Notes: a model not told the origin generated them from the sequence alone. Counted from the first letter of the stretch, positions 16,379 to 25,399 are shown. The stretch is 56,186 nt of DNA from Calditerricola satsumensis (GCF_014646935.1 NZ_BMOF01000008.1:1-56186); one strand, 5' to 3'. Numbers and translations: made by a program.

Positions 16379-16996
16379 ATGGAGAAACTTTCAAGCCGGC
16401 AACGGGCCATTTTGGAATTTATTAAAGAGGAAGTGCGCAAAAAAGGCTACCCGCCGTCGGTGCGCGAGATCGGCCAAGCCGTGGGCCTCGCGTCGAGTTC
16501 GACGGTGCACGGCCATCTGGCACGGCTGGAGAAAAAGGGCTACATTCGCCGCGACCCCACCAAACCGCGGGCCATTGAGATCCTCGATGTGGATCCGCCG
16601 GCAGCCGCAGAAGTGGAGACGACCCTGGTGCCGGTGCTGGGGAAGGTTACGGCCGGCCAGCCGATCGAAGCGATCGAAAACGTGGAGGAAACCTTTCCCC
16701 TCCCAAAGGATTGGGTGAACAACGACACCGTGTTCATGCTCCGCGTCGAGGGCAACAGCATGATCAATGCCGGCATCTTCGACGGGGACCTCGTCATCGT
16801 TCGCCAGCAGCCGGTGGCCAACAACGGTGACATCGTCGTCGCCCTCACCCCGGACGGCGAAGCGACAGTGAAGCGCTTCTACAAGGAAAAAACCTGCGTC
16901 CGGCTGCAGCCGGAAAACGACGAGATGGACCCCATCCTGCTGCCCGAGGTGAAAATCCTCGGCAAGGTGATCGGCGTGTTGCGCCGGTTCCAATAG
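16379..16996 (+). CDS. lexA: LexA repressor
   Basis: SOS repressor and self-cleaving protease. The N-terminal winged helix includes [25 protein letters not shown]. The Ala-Gly cleavage site is in [10 protein letters not shown]. The catalytic Ser lies in [15 protein letters not shown] and the Lys in [10 protein letters not shown]. Length 205 aa. A longer frame begins at 16052, but the ATG at 16379 with GAGGAGG upstream gives the normal [12 protein letters not shown] start. A LexA box lies in its own promoter. A bidirectional terminator follows. Confidence 0.97.
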   Translation: MEKLSSRQRAILEFIKEEVRKKGYPPSVREIGQAVGLASSSTVHGHLARLEKKGYIRRDPTKPRAIEILDVDPPAAAEVETTLVPVLGKVTAGQPIEAIENVEETFPLPKDWVNNDTVFMLRVEGNSMINAGIFDGDLVIVRQQPVANNGDIVVALTPDGEATVKRFYKEKTCVRLQPENDEMDPILLPEVKILGKVIGVLRRFQ

Positions 16997-17022
16997 CGCT
17001 GCGCGATCCAAGGGGCGCAACC

Positions 17023-17063
17023 AAAACGGGCGGACACCGCACTACCCGGTGCCCGCCCGTTTT
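17023..17063. terminator. Bidirectional terminator between lexA and the DUF456 gene
   Basis: AAAACGGGCGG plus CACCG (17023-17039) pairs with CGGTG plus CCGCCCGTTTT (17047-17063). Both strands end in a T run, so it serves the two convergent genes. Confidence 0.85.
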
Positions 17064-17067
17064 CGCG

Positions 17068-17556
17068 TTACCGCCACAAGGCCTCGATCCAAAACCAGGC
17101 GATGATCACCAGTTTGAGGACGCCTTTCGCCAACGCACCGCCCAGAAAACCGAGGAGCGTCGCCGTTCCCACGGTGGCCGCCTCGCGAAGGCTTCGCCCG
17201 CGCACGATTTCCGTGACGAGGGCGAGCAGGAACGGGCCGACGAGCAGGCCGAGCGGGCCGAGTACAAGCGGGCCGACGAGCGTTCCCGCGATGGCCGCCC
17301 ACGCCGCTGCCTTGGACCCGCCGAATCGGCGCACAAAGAGGGAATTGGCCACAAAGTCGGCGGCGAACAGGGCGACGGTCACGAGGGCGGCGGCGATCCA
17401 GAAGGATGCGGACAGGGCGGCGCTGTTGATGCCGAAGTGGTAGAGCAAAAAGGCGGCCCACAAGAGCGGGATCCCGGGCAAGATGGGCACCACCGTGGCC
17501 AGGAAGCCGAGCGCCATGCAAGCCACGACGGCCACCCACAAGAGGGTCGTCACCAT
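17068..17556 (-). CDS. DUF456 family membrane protein
   Basis: Small integral membrane protein of the DUF456 family (B. subtilis YqgC-like), function unknown. About 162 residues, nearly all hydrophobic, with glycine-rich segments FLATVVPILPGIPLLW, AGTLVGPLVLGPLG and GTATLLGFLGGALAKG typical of the family. The frame extends to 17619, but ATG 17556 has GGAGG 7-8 nt upstream and starts the first membrane helix. It stands alone between two terminators. Confidence 0.85.
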   Translation of the reverse strand: MVTTLLWVAVVACMALGFLATVVPILPGIPLLWAAFLLYHFGINSAALSASFWIAAALVTVALFAADFVANSLFVRRFGGSKAAAWAAIAGTLVGPLVLGPLGLLVGPFLLALVTEIVRGRSLREAATVGTATLLGFLGGALAKGVLKLVIIAWFWIEALWR

Positions 17557-17595
17557 CACGGATCCTCCTTTTCCGGTTGAAACATGCGGGTGTGC

Positions 17596-17627
17596 AAAAG
17601 GGGCTGGCCAACGGGCCAACCCCTTTT
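17596..17627 (-). terminator. Terminator of the glnA operon
   Basis: Read on the minus strand, AAAAGGGG-T-TGGCC pairs with GGCCA-G-CCCCTTTT around CGTT, ending in TTTT. It lies 59 nt after the stop codon of the distal glnA. Confidence 0.85.
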
Positions 17628-17685
17628 CCTTTTCTTCTTCCTTTTCCCTCTTCCCTGCTTTCTCTCGCGCTGCGCGCCTGCGCGC

Positions 17686-19020
17686 TTAATACTGCTCGAG
17701 GTACTGTTCCCGCTCCCACGGGTGCACCTGCACGCAGAAGAGGTTCCACTCGATTTCCTTCGCCTCAATGAAGTGCGTGAGGGCGTGCTCGCCAAGGGCG
17801 TCGCAGATGACGGGATCCTGCTTGAGGCACTCGAGGGCCTCCTTGAGCGTTCCCGGCAGGCTCTCGATGCCCAGATCGCGGCGCTCCGCTTCGGACATGA
17901 CGTAAATGTTGCGGTCGACGGCCGGCGGCAGGGGCAGCTTGTTCTTGATGCCGTCGAGGCCCGCCTTCAGCATCACCGCCAGGGCCAGGTACGGGTTGCA
18001 CGACGGGTCGGGGCTGCGCACCTCGATGCGCGTCGACTGGCCGCGGGACGCGGGAATGCGCACCAGCGGGCTGCGGTTTTGCACCGACCAGGCCACGTAC
18101 ACCGGTGCCTCATACCCCGGCACGAGGCGCTTGTAGGAGTTGACCGTCGGGTTGGTGATGGCCGTGAAGCCGCGGGCGTGCTCGAGAATGCCGGCCAGGA
18201 AGTGGCGGGCCACCTGGCTGAGGCCCAGCTCGTCGGTCTCGTCGTAGAAGGCGTTCTTGTCGCCGACAAAGAGGGACAGGTGTGTGTGCATGCCCGAACC
18301 GTTGACGCCGAAGATCGGCTTGGGCATGAAGGTGGCGTGCAGGCCGTGCTGCCGGGCGATGTTTTTGACCACCAGTTTGAAGGTGATGATGTTGTCGGCG
18401 GCCGTGACGGCGTCGGCATACTTGAAGTCGATCTCGTGCTGCCCCGGAGCCACCTCGTGGTGCGACGCCTCCACCTCAAAGCCCATCTGGTCGAGGGTGA
18501 CCACGATGTCGCGGCGGCAGTTTTCGCCCAAGTCGACCGGCGCCAGGTCGAAGTACCCGCCTTTGTCGTTCAGGTCCATCGTCGGCCGGCCGTTTTCGTC
18601 CAGCTTGAAGAGGAAAAACTCCGGTTCCGAACCAACGTTCATTGTCGTGAAGCCGAGGTCTTGCGCCTCCTTCAGCACGCGCTTCAGGATGCCCCGCGGG
18701 TCGCCGGGGAACGGCGTGCCGTCCGGCAGGTGGACGTCGCAGATCAGACGCGCCACGCGTCCCTCTTTTGCGCTCCACGGGAACACGACCCACGTGTCCG
18801 GGTCGGGGTACAGATACATGTCGGACTCCTCGATGCGCACGAAACCCTCGATGGAGGAGCCGTCAAACATGATCTTGTTGTCCAGGGCCTTCGGCAGCTG
18901 ACTGACGGGAATCTCCACGTTTTTGAGGGTCCCGAACAGGTCGGTGAACTGCAGGCGGATGAAGCGCACGTTCTCTTCCTTCGCCAGCTTGAGGATGTCG
19001 TCCCGGGTGTACTTGGCCAT
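17686..19020 (-). CDS. glnA: Glutamine synthetase, type I-alpha
   Basis: ATP-dependent synthesis of glutamine from glutamate and ammonia. At 444 aa with [46 protein letters not shown] and [12 protein letters not shown] it is the Bacillus-type GSI-alpha, including the Arg in [10 protein letters not shown] that mediates feedback inhibition by glutamine and GlnR contact in characterised enzymes. ATG at 19020 with GGGGAGGCGG upstream. It lies 58 nt after a second glnA, so it is the distal gene of a two-gene unit. In B. subtilis the single glnA follows glnR directly. Confidence 0.95.
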   Translation of the reverse strand: MAKYTRDDILKLAKEENVRFIRLQFTDLFGTLKNVEIPVSQLPKALDNKIMFDGSSIEGFVRIEESDMYLYPDPDTWVVFPWSAKEGRVARLICDVHLPDGTPFPGDPRGILKRVLKEAQDLGFTTMNVGSEPEFFLFKLDENGRPTMDLNDKGGYFDLAPVDLGENCRRDIVVTLDQMGFEVEASHHEVAPGQHEIDFKYADAVTAADNIITFKLVVKNIARQHGLHATFMPKPIFGVNGSGMHTHLSLFVGDKNAFYDETDELGLSQVARHFLAGILEHARGFTAITNPTVNSYKRLVPGYEAPVYVAWSVQNRSPLVRIPASRGQSTRIEVRSPDPSCNPYLALAVMLKAGLDGIKNKLPLPPAVDRNIYVMSEAERRDLGIESLPGTLKEALECLKQDPVICDALGEHALTHFIEAKEIEWNLFCVQVHPWEREQYLEQY

Positions 19021-19078
19021 TTTTCCGCCTCCCCACTCGATTTGCCGGTCCCAGCTCTATTTGTAAACCGTTTCGGGT

Positions 19079-20533
19079 TTACAGGTCGTAGTACAGCTCG
19101 TATTCCTTCGGATGGGTGGTTCGGTTGACGCTGCGTGCCTCTTCCCGCTTCAGGGCGATCCACGTCTCGATGACATCCTTCGTGAAGACATCGCCGGCAA
19201 GCAGGAACGCGTGGTCTTCTTCCAGAGCGTCCAGCGCTTCGTCGAGGGAAGCCGGCACGCTCTTGATGCTCTTCTTCTCTTCGTCCGACAGCTCGTAGAG
19301 GTTCTTGTCGATCGGGCCAAAGCCGTGTTCGGTCGGATCGATCCGGTTGCGGATGCCGTCCAAGCCGGCGAGCAGCATGGCGGCAAAGGCGAGGTACGGG
19401 TTGCACGTCGGATCGGGCGTGCGGAACTCGATGCGCGCCGCTTTCGGAGACACGGCGGCGACGGGTACGCGGATGGCCGCCGAGCGGTTGCCCTTGGAAA
19501 AGACGAGGTTGACCGGGGCCTCATAGCCCGGCACGAGGCGCTTGAAGGAGTTCGTGCTCGGATTGGTCAGCGCGGTCAGCGCCGGGGCGTGTTTCAGGAT
19601 GCCGCCGATGTAATAGAGGGCCAGCTGGCTCAGGTTGGCGTAGCCGCCCTTTTCGTAGAACAGCGGCGTGTCGCCGTTGAACAGGCTTTGGTGGGTGTGC
19701 ATGCCCGAACCGTTGTCGCCGACGATCGGCTTGGGCATGAAGGTGGCCGTCTTTCCGTGTTTCTTGGCCACATTGCGGACGATGTACTTGAAGAGCAGCA
19801 GGTTGTCGGCCGCGCGTGTCAGCGTGTCGAAGCGGAAGTTGATCTCTCCTTGCCCGGCCGTGGCCACTTCGTGATGGTGCCGTTCGACGCGAATGCCGCA
19901 CCGCTCGAGCAGCTGGCACATTTCATTGCGGATGTCGGCCATCGTGTCTGTCGGCGCCACCGGGAAATACCCGCCCTTTACGCGGACCTTGTAGCCGAGG
20001 CCCGGTTCGCCGGTGTTCCAGGCGGCTTCCTCGGAATCGATGAAGTAGAAGGCGCCCTTCATGCTGTTGCCGTATTGCACATTGTCAAAGAGGAAGAACT
20101 CCGCCTCCGGGCCAAAGTAGGCCGTCGTGGCAATGCCGGTCTCCTTCAGGTACGCCTCCGCTTTGCGGGCAATGTTGCGCGGGTCGCGCGTGTACGGATC
20201 CCCTTCCGGCGTGTAGATGTTGCACACCAGGCTGAGGGTCGGGGCTTCCACAAAGGGGTCGACGAAGGCCGAGGTCGGATCGGGCACCATCACCATGTCC
20301 GACTCTTCGATGCTGCGGTAACCGGTGAGGCTCGAACCGTCAAAGGCGACGCCCATTTCAAACGTGCGTTCATCCACTTCGCTGGCCGGCACCGTCACGT
20401 GATGCTGGCGGCCGAGGAGGTCGACGATGCGGAAGTCGACAAATTGAATGTTCTGCGCTTTGATGCGCTCCAGCACCTGATGCACCGCTTCCTTTTTGTC
20501 ATCGCGGACTTGGACGACTTGCGGGTCGCTCAT
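19079..20533 (-). CDS. Glutamine synthetase, type I-beta-like
   Basis: Second glutamine synthetase, 484 aa, only moderately similar to its neighbour. It has the extra segments of the GSI-beta class. Its C-terminal half follows the enterobacterial type: [52 protein letters not shown] and KNLYELSDEEKK. The Tyr of NLYEL aligns with the tyrosine that is adenylylated in GSI-beta enzymes. No glnE adenylyltransferase is seen here. GSI-beta is rare in Bacillales, so transfer is a fair guess. It is the promoter-proximal gene, with a GlnR-type box upstream. Catalytic residues look intact. Confidence 0.9.
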   Translation of the reverse strand: MSDPQVVQVRDDKKEAVHQVLERIKAQNIQFVDFRIVDLLGRQHHVTVPASEVDERTFEMGVAFDGSSLTGYRSIEESDMVMVPDPTSAFVDPFVEAPTLSLVCNIYTPEGDPYTRDPRNIARKAEAYLKETGIATTAYFGPEAEFFLFDNVQYGNSMKGAFYFIDSEEAAWNTGEPGLGYKVRVKGGYFPVAPTDTMADIRNEMCQLLERCGIRVERHHHEVATAGQGEINFRFDTLTRAADNLLLFKYIVRNVAKKHGKTATFMPKPIVGDNGSGMHTHQSLFNGDTPLFYEKGGYANLSQLALYYIGGILKHAPALTALTNPSTNSFKRLVPGYEAPVNLVFSKGNRSAAIRVPVAAVSPKAARIEFRTPDPTCNPYLAFAAMLLAGLDGIRNRIDPTEHGFGPIDKNLYELSDEEKKSIKSVPASLDEALDALEEDHAFLLAGDVFTKDVIETWIALKREEARSVNRTTHPKEYELYYDL

Positions 20534-20595
20534 CGTTTCACCTCATCCCCCGTGGTCATTCCCCAATCAGCCGCATGGGTGTTCTCTTCACCCTC

Positions 20596-20625
20596 ATTCT
20601 ATTGGGGAGGCAGGCCACTCGTCAA
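20596..20625 (-). promoter_or_regulatory. Promoter of the glutamine synthetase pair
   Basis: On the minus strand TTGACG (20625-20620) and TAGAAT (20601-20596) lie 18 bp apart, about 60 nt before the first glnA. Confidence 0.65.
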
Positions 20626-20644
20626 CAATTTTTCTCACCCAATA

Positions 20645-20661
20645 TGTAAGAAAATCTAACG
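20645..20661 (-). promoter_or_regulatory. GlnR/TnrA box upstream of the glutamine synthetase genes
   Basis: TGTAA-N7-TAACG differs from the consensus TGTNA-N7-TNACA at one position. It lies about 20 bp upstream of the -35, centred near -64, which is compatible with GlnR repression or TnrA binding. Confidence 0.7.
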
Positions 20662-20745
20662 AAGTCGACCCGATGGCAACGTTCCTTTCGCAATGCGTGA
20701 TCCCGGACGCGTTGATGGGGAATGCGCCATGGGGGCGACGGTACG

Positions 20746-20802
20746 AAAAAACGAAACGCGCAACGACCGGGGCACATCCGGGCCCACGGAAACGTTGCGC
20801 GT
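20746..20802 (-). terminator. Intrinsic terminator of glnR
   Basis: On the minus strand ACGCGCAACG (20802-20793) pairs with CGTTGCGCGT (20765-20756), with an internal CCGTGGG/CCCCGG stem, then TTCGTTTTTT. It separates glnR from the glnA pair. Confidence 0.85.
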
Positions 20803-20827
20803 CGGGCGGATTCGTTGATGGTTTGGG

Positions 20828-21238
20828 TTAGTGGAAAAACCGGGACAGCTCGCCTTGGATGAGCGTTGCGGCCTGTCCGGGGCGATGCAACAGCACCTGC
20901 TGCTTCAGCAGTTCATGCAGCTCCTTTTCGGTCAGCTCCTTGCGCTTCGGCTCGGCCTTGGGTTCGGTGGCCGCCTCCGGCGAGGGCTTCCCCGCCTCCT
21001 TCATCGCCAGCATCTTCTTGATCCCGGCAATGTTGACGCCCTGTTCGATGAGCGACTTGATCTCCAGCAAGCGATCGATGTCGTTCAAGGAAAACAGCCG
21101 CTGATTCCCCTTCGTCCGCGCCGGCTTGACCAGTTCGTGTTGCTCGTAGTAGCGAATCTGCCGCGCGGACAGCCCCGTCAGCTTCATGACGATGCCGATG
21201 GGAAAGAGCGGCATGTTGCGGCGGATGTCGTCGGCCAT
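20828..21238 (-). CDS. glnR: Nitrogen regulator GlnR (MerR family)
   Basis: Repressor of nitrogen genes that is activated by feedback-inhibited glutamine synthetase. The N-terminal MerR winged helix is MPLFPIGIVMKLTGLSARQIRYYEQHEL. A helical dimerisation part follows, and the C-terminal tail ends GELSRFFH, the autoinhibitory tail of GlnR. Length 136 aa. The ATG at 21238 has GGAGGGGAG upstream. It has its own sigma-A promoter and its own terminator, unlike the glnRA operon of B. subtilis, so the glutamine synthetases are uncoupled from it transcriptionally. Confidence 0.96.
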   Translation of the reverse strand: MADDIRRNMPLFPIGIVMKLTGLSARQIRYYEQHELVKPARTKGNQRLFSLNDIDRLLEIKSLIEQGVNIAGIKKMLAMKEAGKPSPEAATEPKAEPKRKELTEKELHELLKQQVLLHRPGQAATLIQGELSRFFH

Positions 21239-21289
21239 GGTCTCCCCTCCTCCGCCACACCGAAATCGCTTTCATGGGGGTGTGATACT

Positions 21290-21319
21290 ATTGTATGCCC
21301 CCATTCTGGAATCTGTCAA
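21290..21319 (-). promoter_or_regulatory. Sigma-A promoter of glnR
   Basis: On the minus strand TTGACA (21319-21314) and TACAAT (21295-21290) are separated by 18 bp, about 50 nt before the ATG. The -35 overlaps the stop codon of the upstream gene. Confidence 0.8.
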
Positions 21320-22677
21320 GGGATGTTATGTCTATTCTCACGTTGCAATGTCAGGTTTGATCCTTCGGTGGGCGGCGTGAGGAAACCGTCGGCCAGCAGC
21401 TTGTCGACGGCGGTGAGGACGCCGACCTTCACGTGGGCATAGGTCAGCCCGCCCTGCAGGTAGCCGACGTAGGGCGGGCGCACCGGGCCGTCGAAGGTGA
21501 GCTCCATGCTGGCCCCCTGGATGAACGTCCCGGCGGCCATGATGACCGGGTCGGCATATCCGGGCATCGGGCTCGGTTGCGGGACGACGTGGGCGTCGAC
21601 GGGCGAGGCCTGCTGGACGCCCTGGGCGAAGGCGATGAGCGGCTCCGGCGCCCCGAAGACGATGCGCTGGATGAGGTCGGTGCGCGGCTCGTCCCATCGC
21701 GGGCGGGTGCGAAACCCGAGCCGCTCGAGCAGCGCCGCGGCAAAGACCGCCCCCTTGAGGGCTTCACCGACGACATGCGGGGCCAGGAAAAAGCCGAGGT
21801 AAAAGTCAAAGGTGGCGCCGAGCGTGGCCCCCACCTCCCGGGCGATGCCGGGGGCCGTCAGGCGGGCGGCCGCCTGCTCCACCAGCTCGGCCCGTCCGAC
21901 GACGTACCCGCCCGTCTTGGCCAGCCCGCCGCCGGGGTTCTTGATGAGCGACCCGGCGAGGATGTCGACGCCCACCTCCGTCGGCTCGCGCGTTTCGGTA
22001 AACTCGCCGTAGCAGTTGTCGACGAAGACGAGGACGTCGGGGCGAAGGCTTTTGACGAAGCGGACCATCTCCCCGATCGCGTCAACCGAAAACGAGGGAC
22101 GGTCGTCGTAGCCGCAGGAGCGCTGGATGGCCACCACCTTCGTGCGCGGCGTGAGCGCCTCGCGCACCGCCGCCTCGTCGATCCACCCGTCGGGACCGAG
22201 GGGCACGGCGCGGTAGCCGACCCCGTAGTCGCGCAGCGAGCCGGCCCGCTCTCCCCGCACGCCGATCACCTCTTCCAGCGTGTCGTAGGGGCGGCCGGTG
22301 ATGTAGACCAGCTCGTCCCCCGGGCGGAGCAGGCCGAAGAGCACGAGGGCGATGGCGTGGGTGCCGGAGACGATCTGCGGGCGCACCAGGGCCGCCTCGG
22401 CGCGAAAGGTGCGGGCGTAGACGGCCTCCAGGGTGTCCCGCCCCCGGTCGTCGAGGCCGTAGCCGGTGGACGGCGCGAAATGGTAGTCGCTCACGCCGCA
22501 GGCGCGAAAGGCCTCGAGCACCTTCCACTGGTTGCGCTCCACGATCCGTTCGATCTCCCGGAGGCGCGGCGCGATTTGCGCCTCCACGCACGCGGCGAGG
22601 GCGCGCAGGAACGATCCATGCCGGAGCGTCTCGTACAGGTCGAAGGCGTGTCGATCGGTTTGGCGTGCGTCAGCCAT
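21316..22677 (-). CDS. ynbB: YnbB-type PLP-dependent enzyme (methionine gamma-lyase-like)
   Basis: Fold-type I PLP enzyme often annotated as a methionine gamma-lyase family protein or aluminium resistance protein; the true substrate is not known. Motifs include VSGTHAIALVLFGLLRPGDEL, QRSCGYDDRPS, VFVDNCYGEF and the lysine segment AGSLIKNPGGGLAKTGGY. Length 453 aa. The frame extends to 22845, but the ATG at 22677 has GGAAGGG upstream and overlaps the hflX stop by 8 bp. Same order hflX-ynbB-glnR as in B. subtilis. Confidence 0.9.
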   Translation of the reverse strand: MADARQTDRHAFDLYETLRHGSFLRALAACVEAQIAPRLREIERIVERNQWKVLEAFRACGVSDYHFAPSTGYGLDDRGRDTLEAVYARTFRAEAALVRPQIVSGTHAIALVLFGLLRPGDELVYITGRPYDTLEEVIGVRGERAGSLRDYGVGYRAVPLGPDGWIDEAAVREALTPRTKVVAIQRSCGYDDRPSFSVDAIGEMVRFVKSLRPDVLVFVDNCYGEFTETREPTEVGVDILAGSLIKNPGGGLAKTGGYVVGRAELVEQAAARLTAPGIAREVGATLGATFDFYLGFFLAPHVVGEALKGAVFAAALLERLGFRTRPRWDEPRTDLIQRIVFGAPEPLIAFAQGVQQASPVDAHVVPQPSPMPGYADPVIMAAGTFIQGASMELTFDGPVRPPYVGYLQGGLTYAHVKVGVLTAVDKLLADGFLTPPTEGSNLTLQRENRHNIP

Positions 22678-23947
22678 GGGGATTCCCTTCCGCGTCGAGA
22701 ATGGCGATGGGAATACCGGATTGCGCCAGGCGCCGGGCCGTTTGCCGGTCCATGGCGGCTTCGAGGGTGAAAAAGGCCCCGCTTTCGTCAAGCTGCGACC
22801 GCCGCACCACGGCGTGTTCGTGCACGTCGGCCAGCAGGCGCCCATCGGACACGGGCACGCGCAGGCGCACGGTCACGAAGGCGCGCTGGCGGGCCGCGTC
22901 GATGCGCTGGCGCAAGCGTTCCAAGTCCGGATCGGAAAAGGCGGAGATGGCGATCTTGTCGGGGGCATCCGGAAAGAGGCGCGCGTGGGGCGCCAGGCGG
23001 TCGATCTTGTTCCACACGAGGAGTTCGGGCAGGTGGGCGGCCCCGATGTCGGCCAGCACCTGCCGCACCACGGCGATGTGGCGGTCGGCGCTCGGATGGC
23101 TGGCGTCGACGACGTGCAGGAGCAGATCGGCGTCGCGCGCCTCCTCCAGCGTGGCGCGAAAGGCGGCCACCAGGTGGTGCGGAAGGTTCTGGATAAAGCC
23201 GACGGTGTCGATCAGCACCGCGTCGTGGCCGCTGGGCAGGCGAAGGCGGCGGGCCGTGGGGTCGAGGGTGGCAAACAGCTTGTCCTCGGCCAGCACGTGG
23301 GCCCGGGTCAGGCGGTTAAGCAGCGTCGACTTGCCGGCGTTGGTATACCCCACCAGGGCCACGCGGAAGACGCCGTCTTTGCGCCGCCGCGCACGCAGGA
23401 GGGCGCGGTGGCGCACCACCTCGGCCAGCTCGTCCTCGAGGTCGGCGATGCGCCGCTTGATGCGCCGCCGGTCCACTTCCAGCTTCGTCTCCCCCGGCCC
23501 CCGCGTGCCGATGCCCCCGCCCAGGCGGGACAGATCGCGCCCCTTACCGGCAAGGCGCGGCAGCAAGTAGCGCAGCTGGGCCAGCTCCACCTGCAGCTTC
23601 CCTTCCTTCGTGCGCGCCCGCTGGGCAAAGATGTCGAGGATGAGCTGCGTGCGGTCGATCACCTTGCACGGGATCACCGTCTCCAGGTTGCGCACCTGGG
23701 CAGGCGAGAGCTCCTGGTCGATGATGACGAGGTCGGCCTCCTCGGCTTCCGCCAGATGGGCCACCTCTTCCGCTTTTCCCCGCCCCATGTACCAGGCCGG
23801 ATCGGGCCGCTCGCGCCTCTGCGTCACCATGTGCAGAACCTCGGCGCCGGCCGTCTCCGCCAGGCGGCGCAGCTCGGCCAGGGCGTCGTCGAAGGCCTGC
23901 GCATCCTGCTCGCTTGTGCGAATGCCGACCAAAATGGCGCGTTCCAT
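22670..23947 (-). CDS. hflX: GTPase HflX
   Basis: Ribosome-associated GTPase that splits stalled or heat-damaged ribosomes. The N-terminal HflX domain includes YMGRGKAEEV and DQELSPAQVRNLE. A glycine-rich linker reads RLGGGIGTRGPGE. G-motifs are GYTNAGKS (G1), DTVGFI (G3) and NKID (G4). Length 425 aa from the ATG at 23947, which follows GGGAGGGG; the upstream ATG at 23965 has no comparable site. It overlaps ynbB by 8 bp and follows spoVK by 29 nt. Confidence 0.94.
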   Translation of the reverse strand: MERAILVGIRTSEQDAQAFDDALAELRRLAETAGAEVLHMVTQRRERPDPAWYMGRGKAEEVAHLAEAEEADLVIIDQELSPAQVRNLETVIPCKVIDRTQLILDIFAQRARTKEGKLQVELAQLRYLLPRLAGKGRDLSRLGGGIGTRGPGETKLEVDRRRIKRRIADLEDELAEVVRHRALLRARRRKDGVFRVALVGYTNAGKSTLLNRLTRAHVLAEDKLFATLDPTARRLRLPSGHDAVLIDTVGFIQNLPHHLVAAFRATLEEARDADLLLHVVDASHPSADRHIAVVRQVLADIGAAHLPELLVWNKIDRLAPHARLFPDAPDKIAISAFSDPDLERLRQRIDAARQRAFVTVRLRVPVSDGRLLADVHEHAVVRRSQLDESGAFFTLEAAMDRQTARRLAQSGIPIAILDAEGNPHG

Positions 23948-23976
23948 CGCACCCCTCCCGTGCATCCCGCTTCATC

Positions 23977-24924
23977 TTACCAAATGTCGTGTTCGGCGGC
24001 CACCTCAAGGTCTTCCGGCAAAAGGGTCATCAGCTCGTCGCGCGTGGCCTCGCGCCGCTGGAGGAGGCGAAGGGCTTGCCGGCGGAAGGCCCGCTCCAAC
24101 ACGTTGCGCACAAACCGGGCATTGCTGAAGGACCCGGTGGGATGGTCCATCGCCTTGACGATCATCCGCTTCAGCTTGTGCCGCGCCGCCGGCGTCAGCA
24201 CGTAGTCGCGGTCGCCGGCCATCTGGTCGGCGATGGCGAGGAGCTCGGCGACGGTGTAGTCGGGAAAGGTGAGCTGTATGGGGAAGCGCGAGGGAAGCCC
24301 CGGGTTGACGCGCAGAAAGGCGTCCATCTCCCGCGGATACCCGGCGAGGATGAGGACGAACGCGTCGCGATGGTCTTCCATTGCCTTGACGAGGGTGTCG
24401 ATGGCTTCCTTGCCGAAGTCCTTCTCCCCGCCGCGGGCGAGGGAATAGGCCTCGTCGATGAACAGCACCCCGCCGAGGGCCTTTTTGATGTGCTCCCGCG
24501 TGCGCTGGGCGGTGTGGCCGATGTACTCGCCCACCAGGTCGGCCCGCTCGGCTTCCACGAGGTGACCCTTGGCCAGTACGCCCATCTCGTGGAGCAGGCG
24601 GCCGACCAGCCGGGCCACGGTGGTCTTGCCCGTGCCCGGGTTGCCGCGAAAGACCATGTGCAGGGTCTGCCGCTGGGCCTTGAGCCCGGCCTCCTGCCGC
24701 CGCTGCCCAACGGTGAAGTAAGCGTAGACGCCGTAGAGCGCCTCTTTGATGCGGTCGAGGCCGATGAGGCGGCAGAGCTCCTCCACCGCCGCGCGCAGGC
24801 CGGGCGGTGTCGCCGGGTCGGCCAGCACGTCGGCGAAGGGCGCCCGCGGCGCGCGCGATGGCGGAGCCGGATCGAAGAGCACCTGAATGCGCGGCCGATG
24901 CGGCGTGCGCATCTCGCTGTTCAT
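23977..24924 (-). CDS. spoVK: Stage V sporulation protein K (AAA ATPase)
   Basis: CbbX/SpoVK-type AAA ATPase of 315 aa. Walker A FRGNPGTGKTTVARL, Walker B GVLFIDEAYSLA, and arginine-finger region PGLPSRFPIQLTFPDY are present. SpoVK is a mother-cell protein needed for late spore maturation in B. subtilis. It lies upstream of hflX-ynbB as there. The first 30 or so residues are proline-rich and not conserved, so the start is slightly uncertain. Confidence 0.92.
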   Translation of the reverse strand: MNSEMRTPHRPRIQVLFDPAPPSRAPRAPFADVLADPATPPGLRAAVEELCRLIGLDRIKEALYGVYAYFTVGQRRQEAGLKAQRQTLHMVFRGNPGTGKTTVARLVGRLLHEMGVLAKGHLVEAERADLVGEYIGHTAQRTREHIKKALGGVLFIDEAYSLARGGEKDFGKEAIDTLVKAMEDHRDAFVLILAGYPREMDAFLRVNPGLPSRFPIQLTFPDYTVAELLAIADQMAGDRDYVLTPAARHKLKRMIVKAMDHPTGSFSNARFVRNVLERAFRRQALRLLQRREATRDELMTLLPEDLEVAAEHDIW

Positions 24925-24979
24925 GCCCGCACCCCCCTATCCCTTCCAGTATACGCGGGCGGGCGGTGGGGCCAAGCCG

Positions 24980-25220
24980 TTAGACGTAGATCATTTTCAC
25001 CGTCATGCCGCCGTCGATGACGAGGTTCTGCCCGGTAATGAACCCGTCGCGCTCGGTGGCGAGGAAGAGGCAGGCGCGGGCGATGTCCATCGGGTCGCCG
25101 ACGCGGCCCACCGGGTGCTGGGCGCGGTCGGCCTCGGTGTGCTCCGGCTCGTGGCGCAGCCGTTTCTTCTTCCACCGGGCCGTCTCGATCCAGCCGGGGC
25201 TGATGGCGTTGACCCGGCGC
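24980..25220 (-). pseudogene. C-terminal fragment of a short-chain dehydrogenase/reductase
   Basis: About 80 residues are recognisable: RRVNAISPGWIETARW, then HPVGRVGDPMDIARACLFLA and GFITGQNLVIDGGMTVK, ending at a stop. These are the C-terminal motifs of classical SDR enzymes. The Rossmann part with TGxxxGxG and the YxxxK catalytic segment is missing; the sequence upstream of about 25215 is unrelated. It lies between hfq and spoVK on the same strand. The rest of the 24925-25399 interval holds only the hairpin at 25275. Confidence 0.75.
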
Positions 25221-25274
25221 GCTGGCTGCACAAGAGCGTCGGGGAAACGGCATGCGGACGGCCGCGCACAACGA

Positions 25275-25309
25275 AGGACGGGCGCCACCCGTTCGGGAAC
25301 GCCCGTCCT
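25275..25309 (-). terminator. Probable terminator downstream of hfq
   Basis: On the minus strand AGGACGGGCG pairs with CGCCCGTCCT over 10 bp, followed by TTCGTTGT. Strong stem, mediocre tail. Confidence 0.5.
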
Positions 25310-25399
25310 GGAGATCGCGCCGGAACGCGTCCGGCACGTCGCTGCCACCGCTTGGCGTTGACGCTGGAAGATTTTCCGCGCAGACCCGCGCGCAACCGC

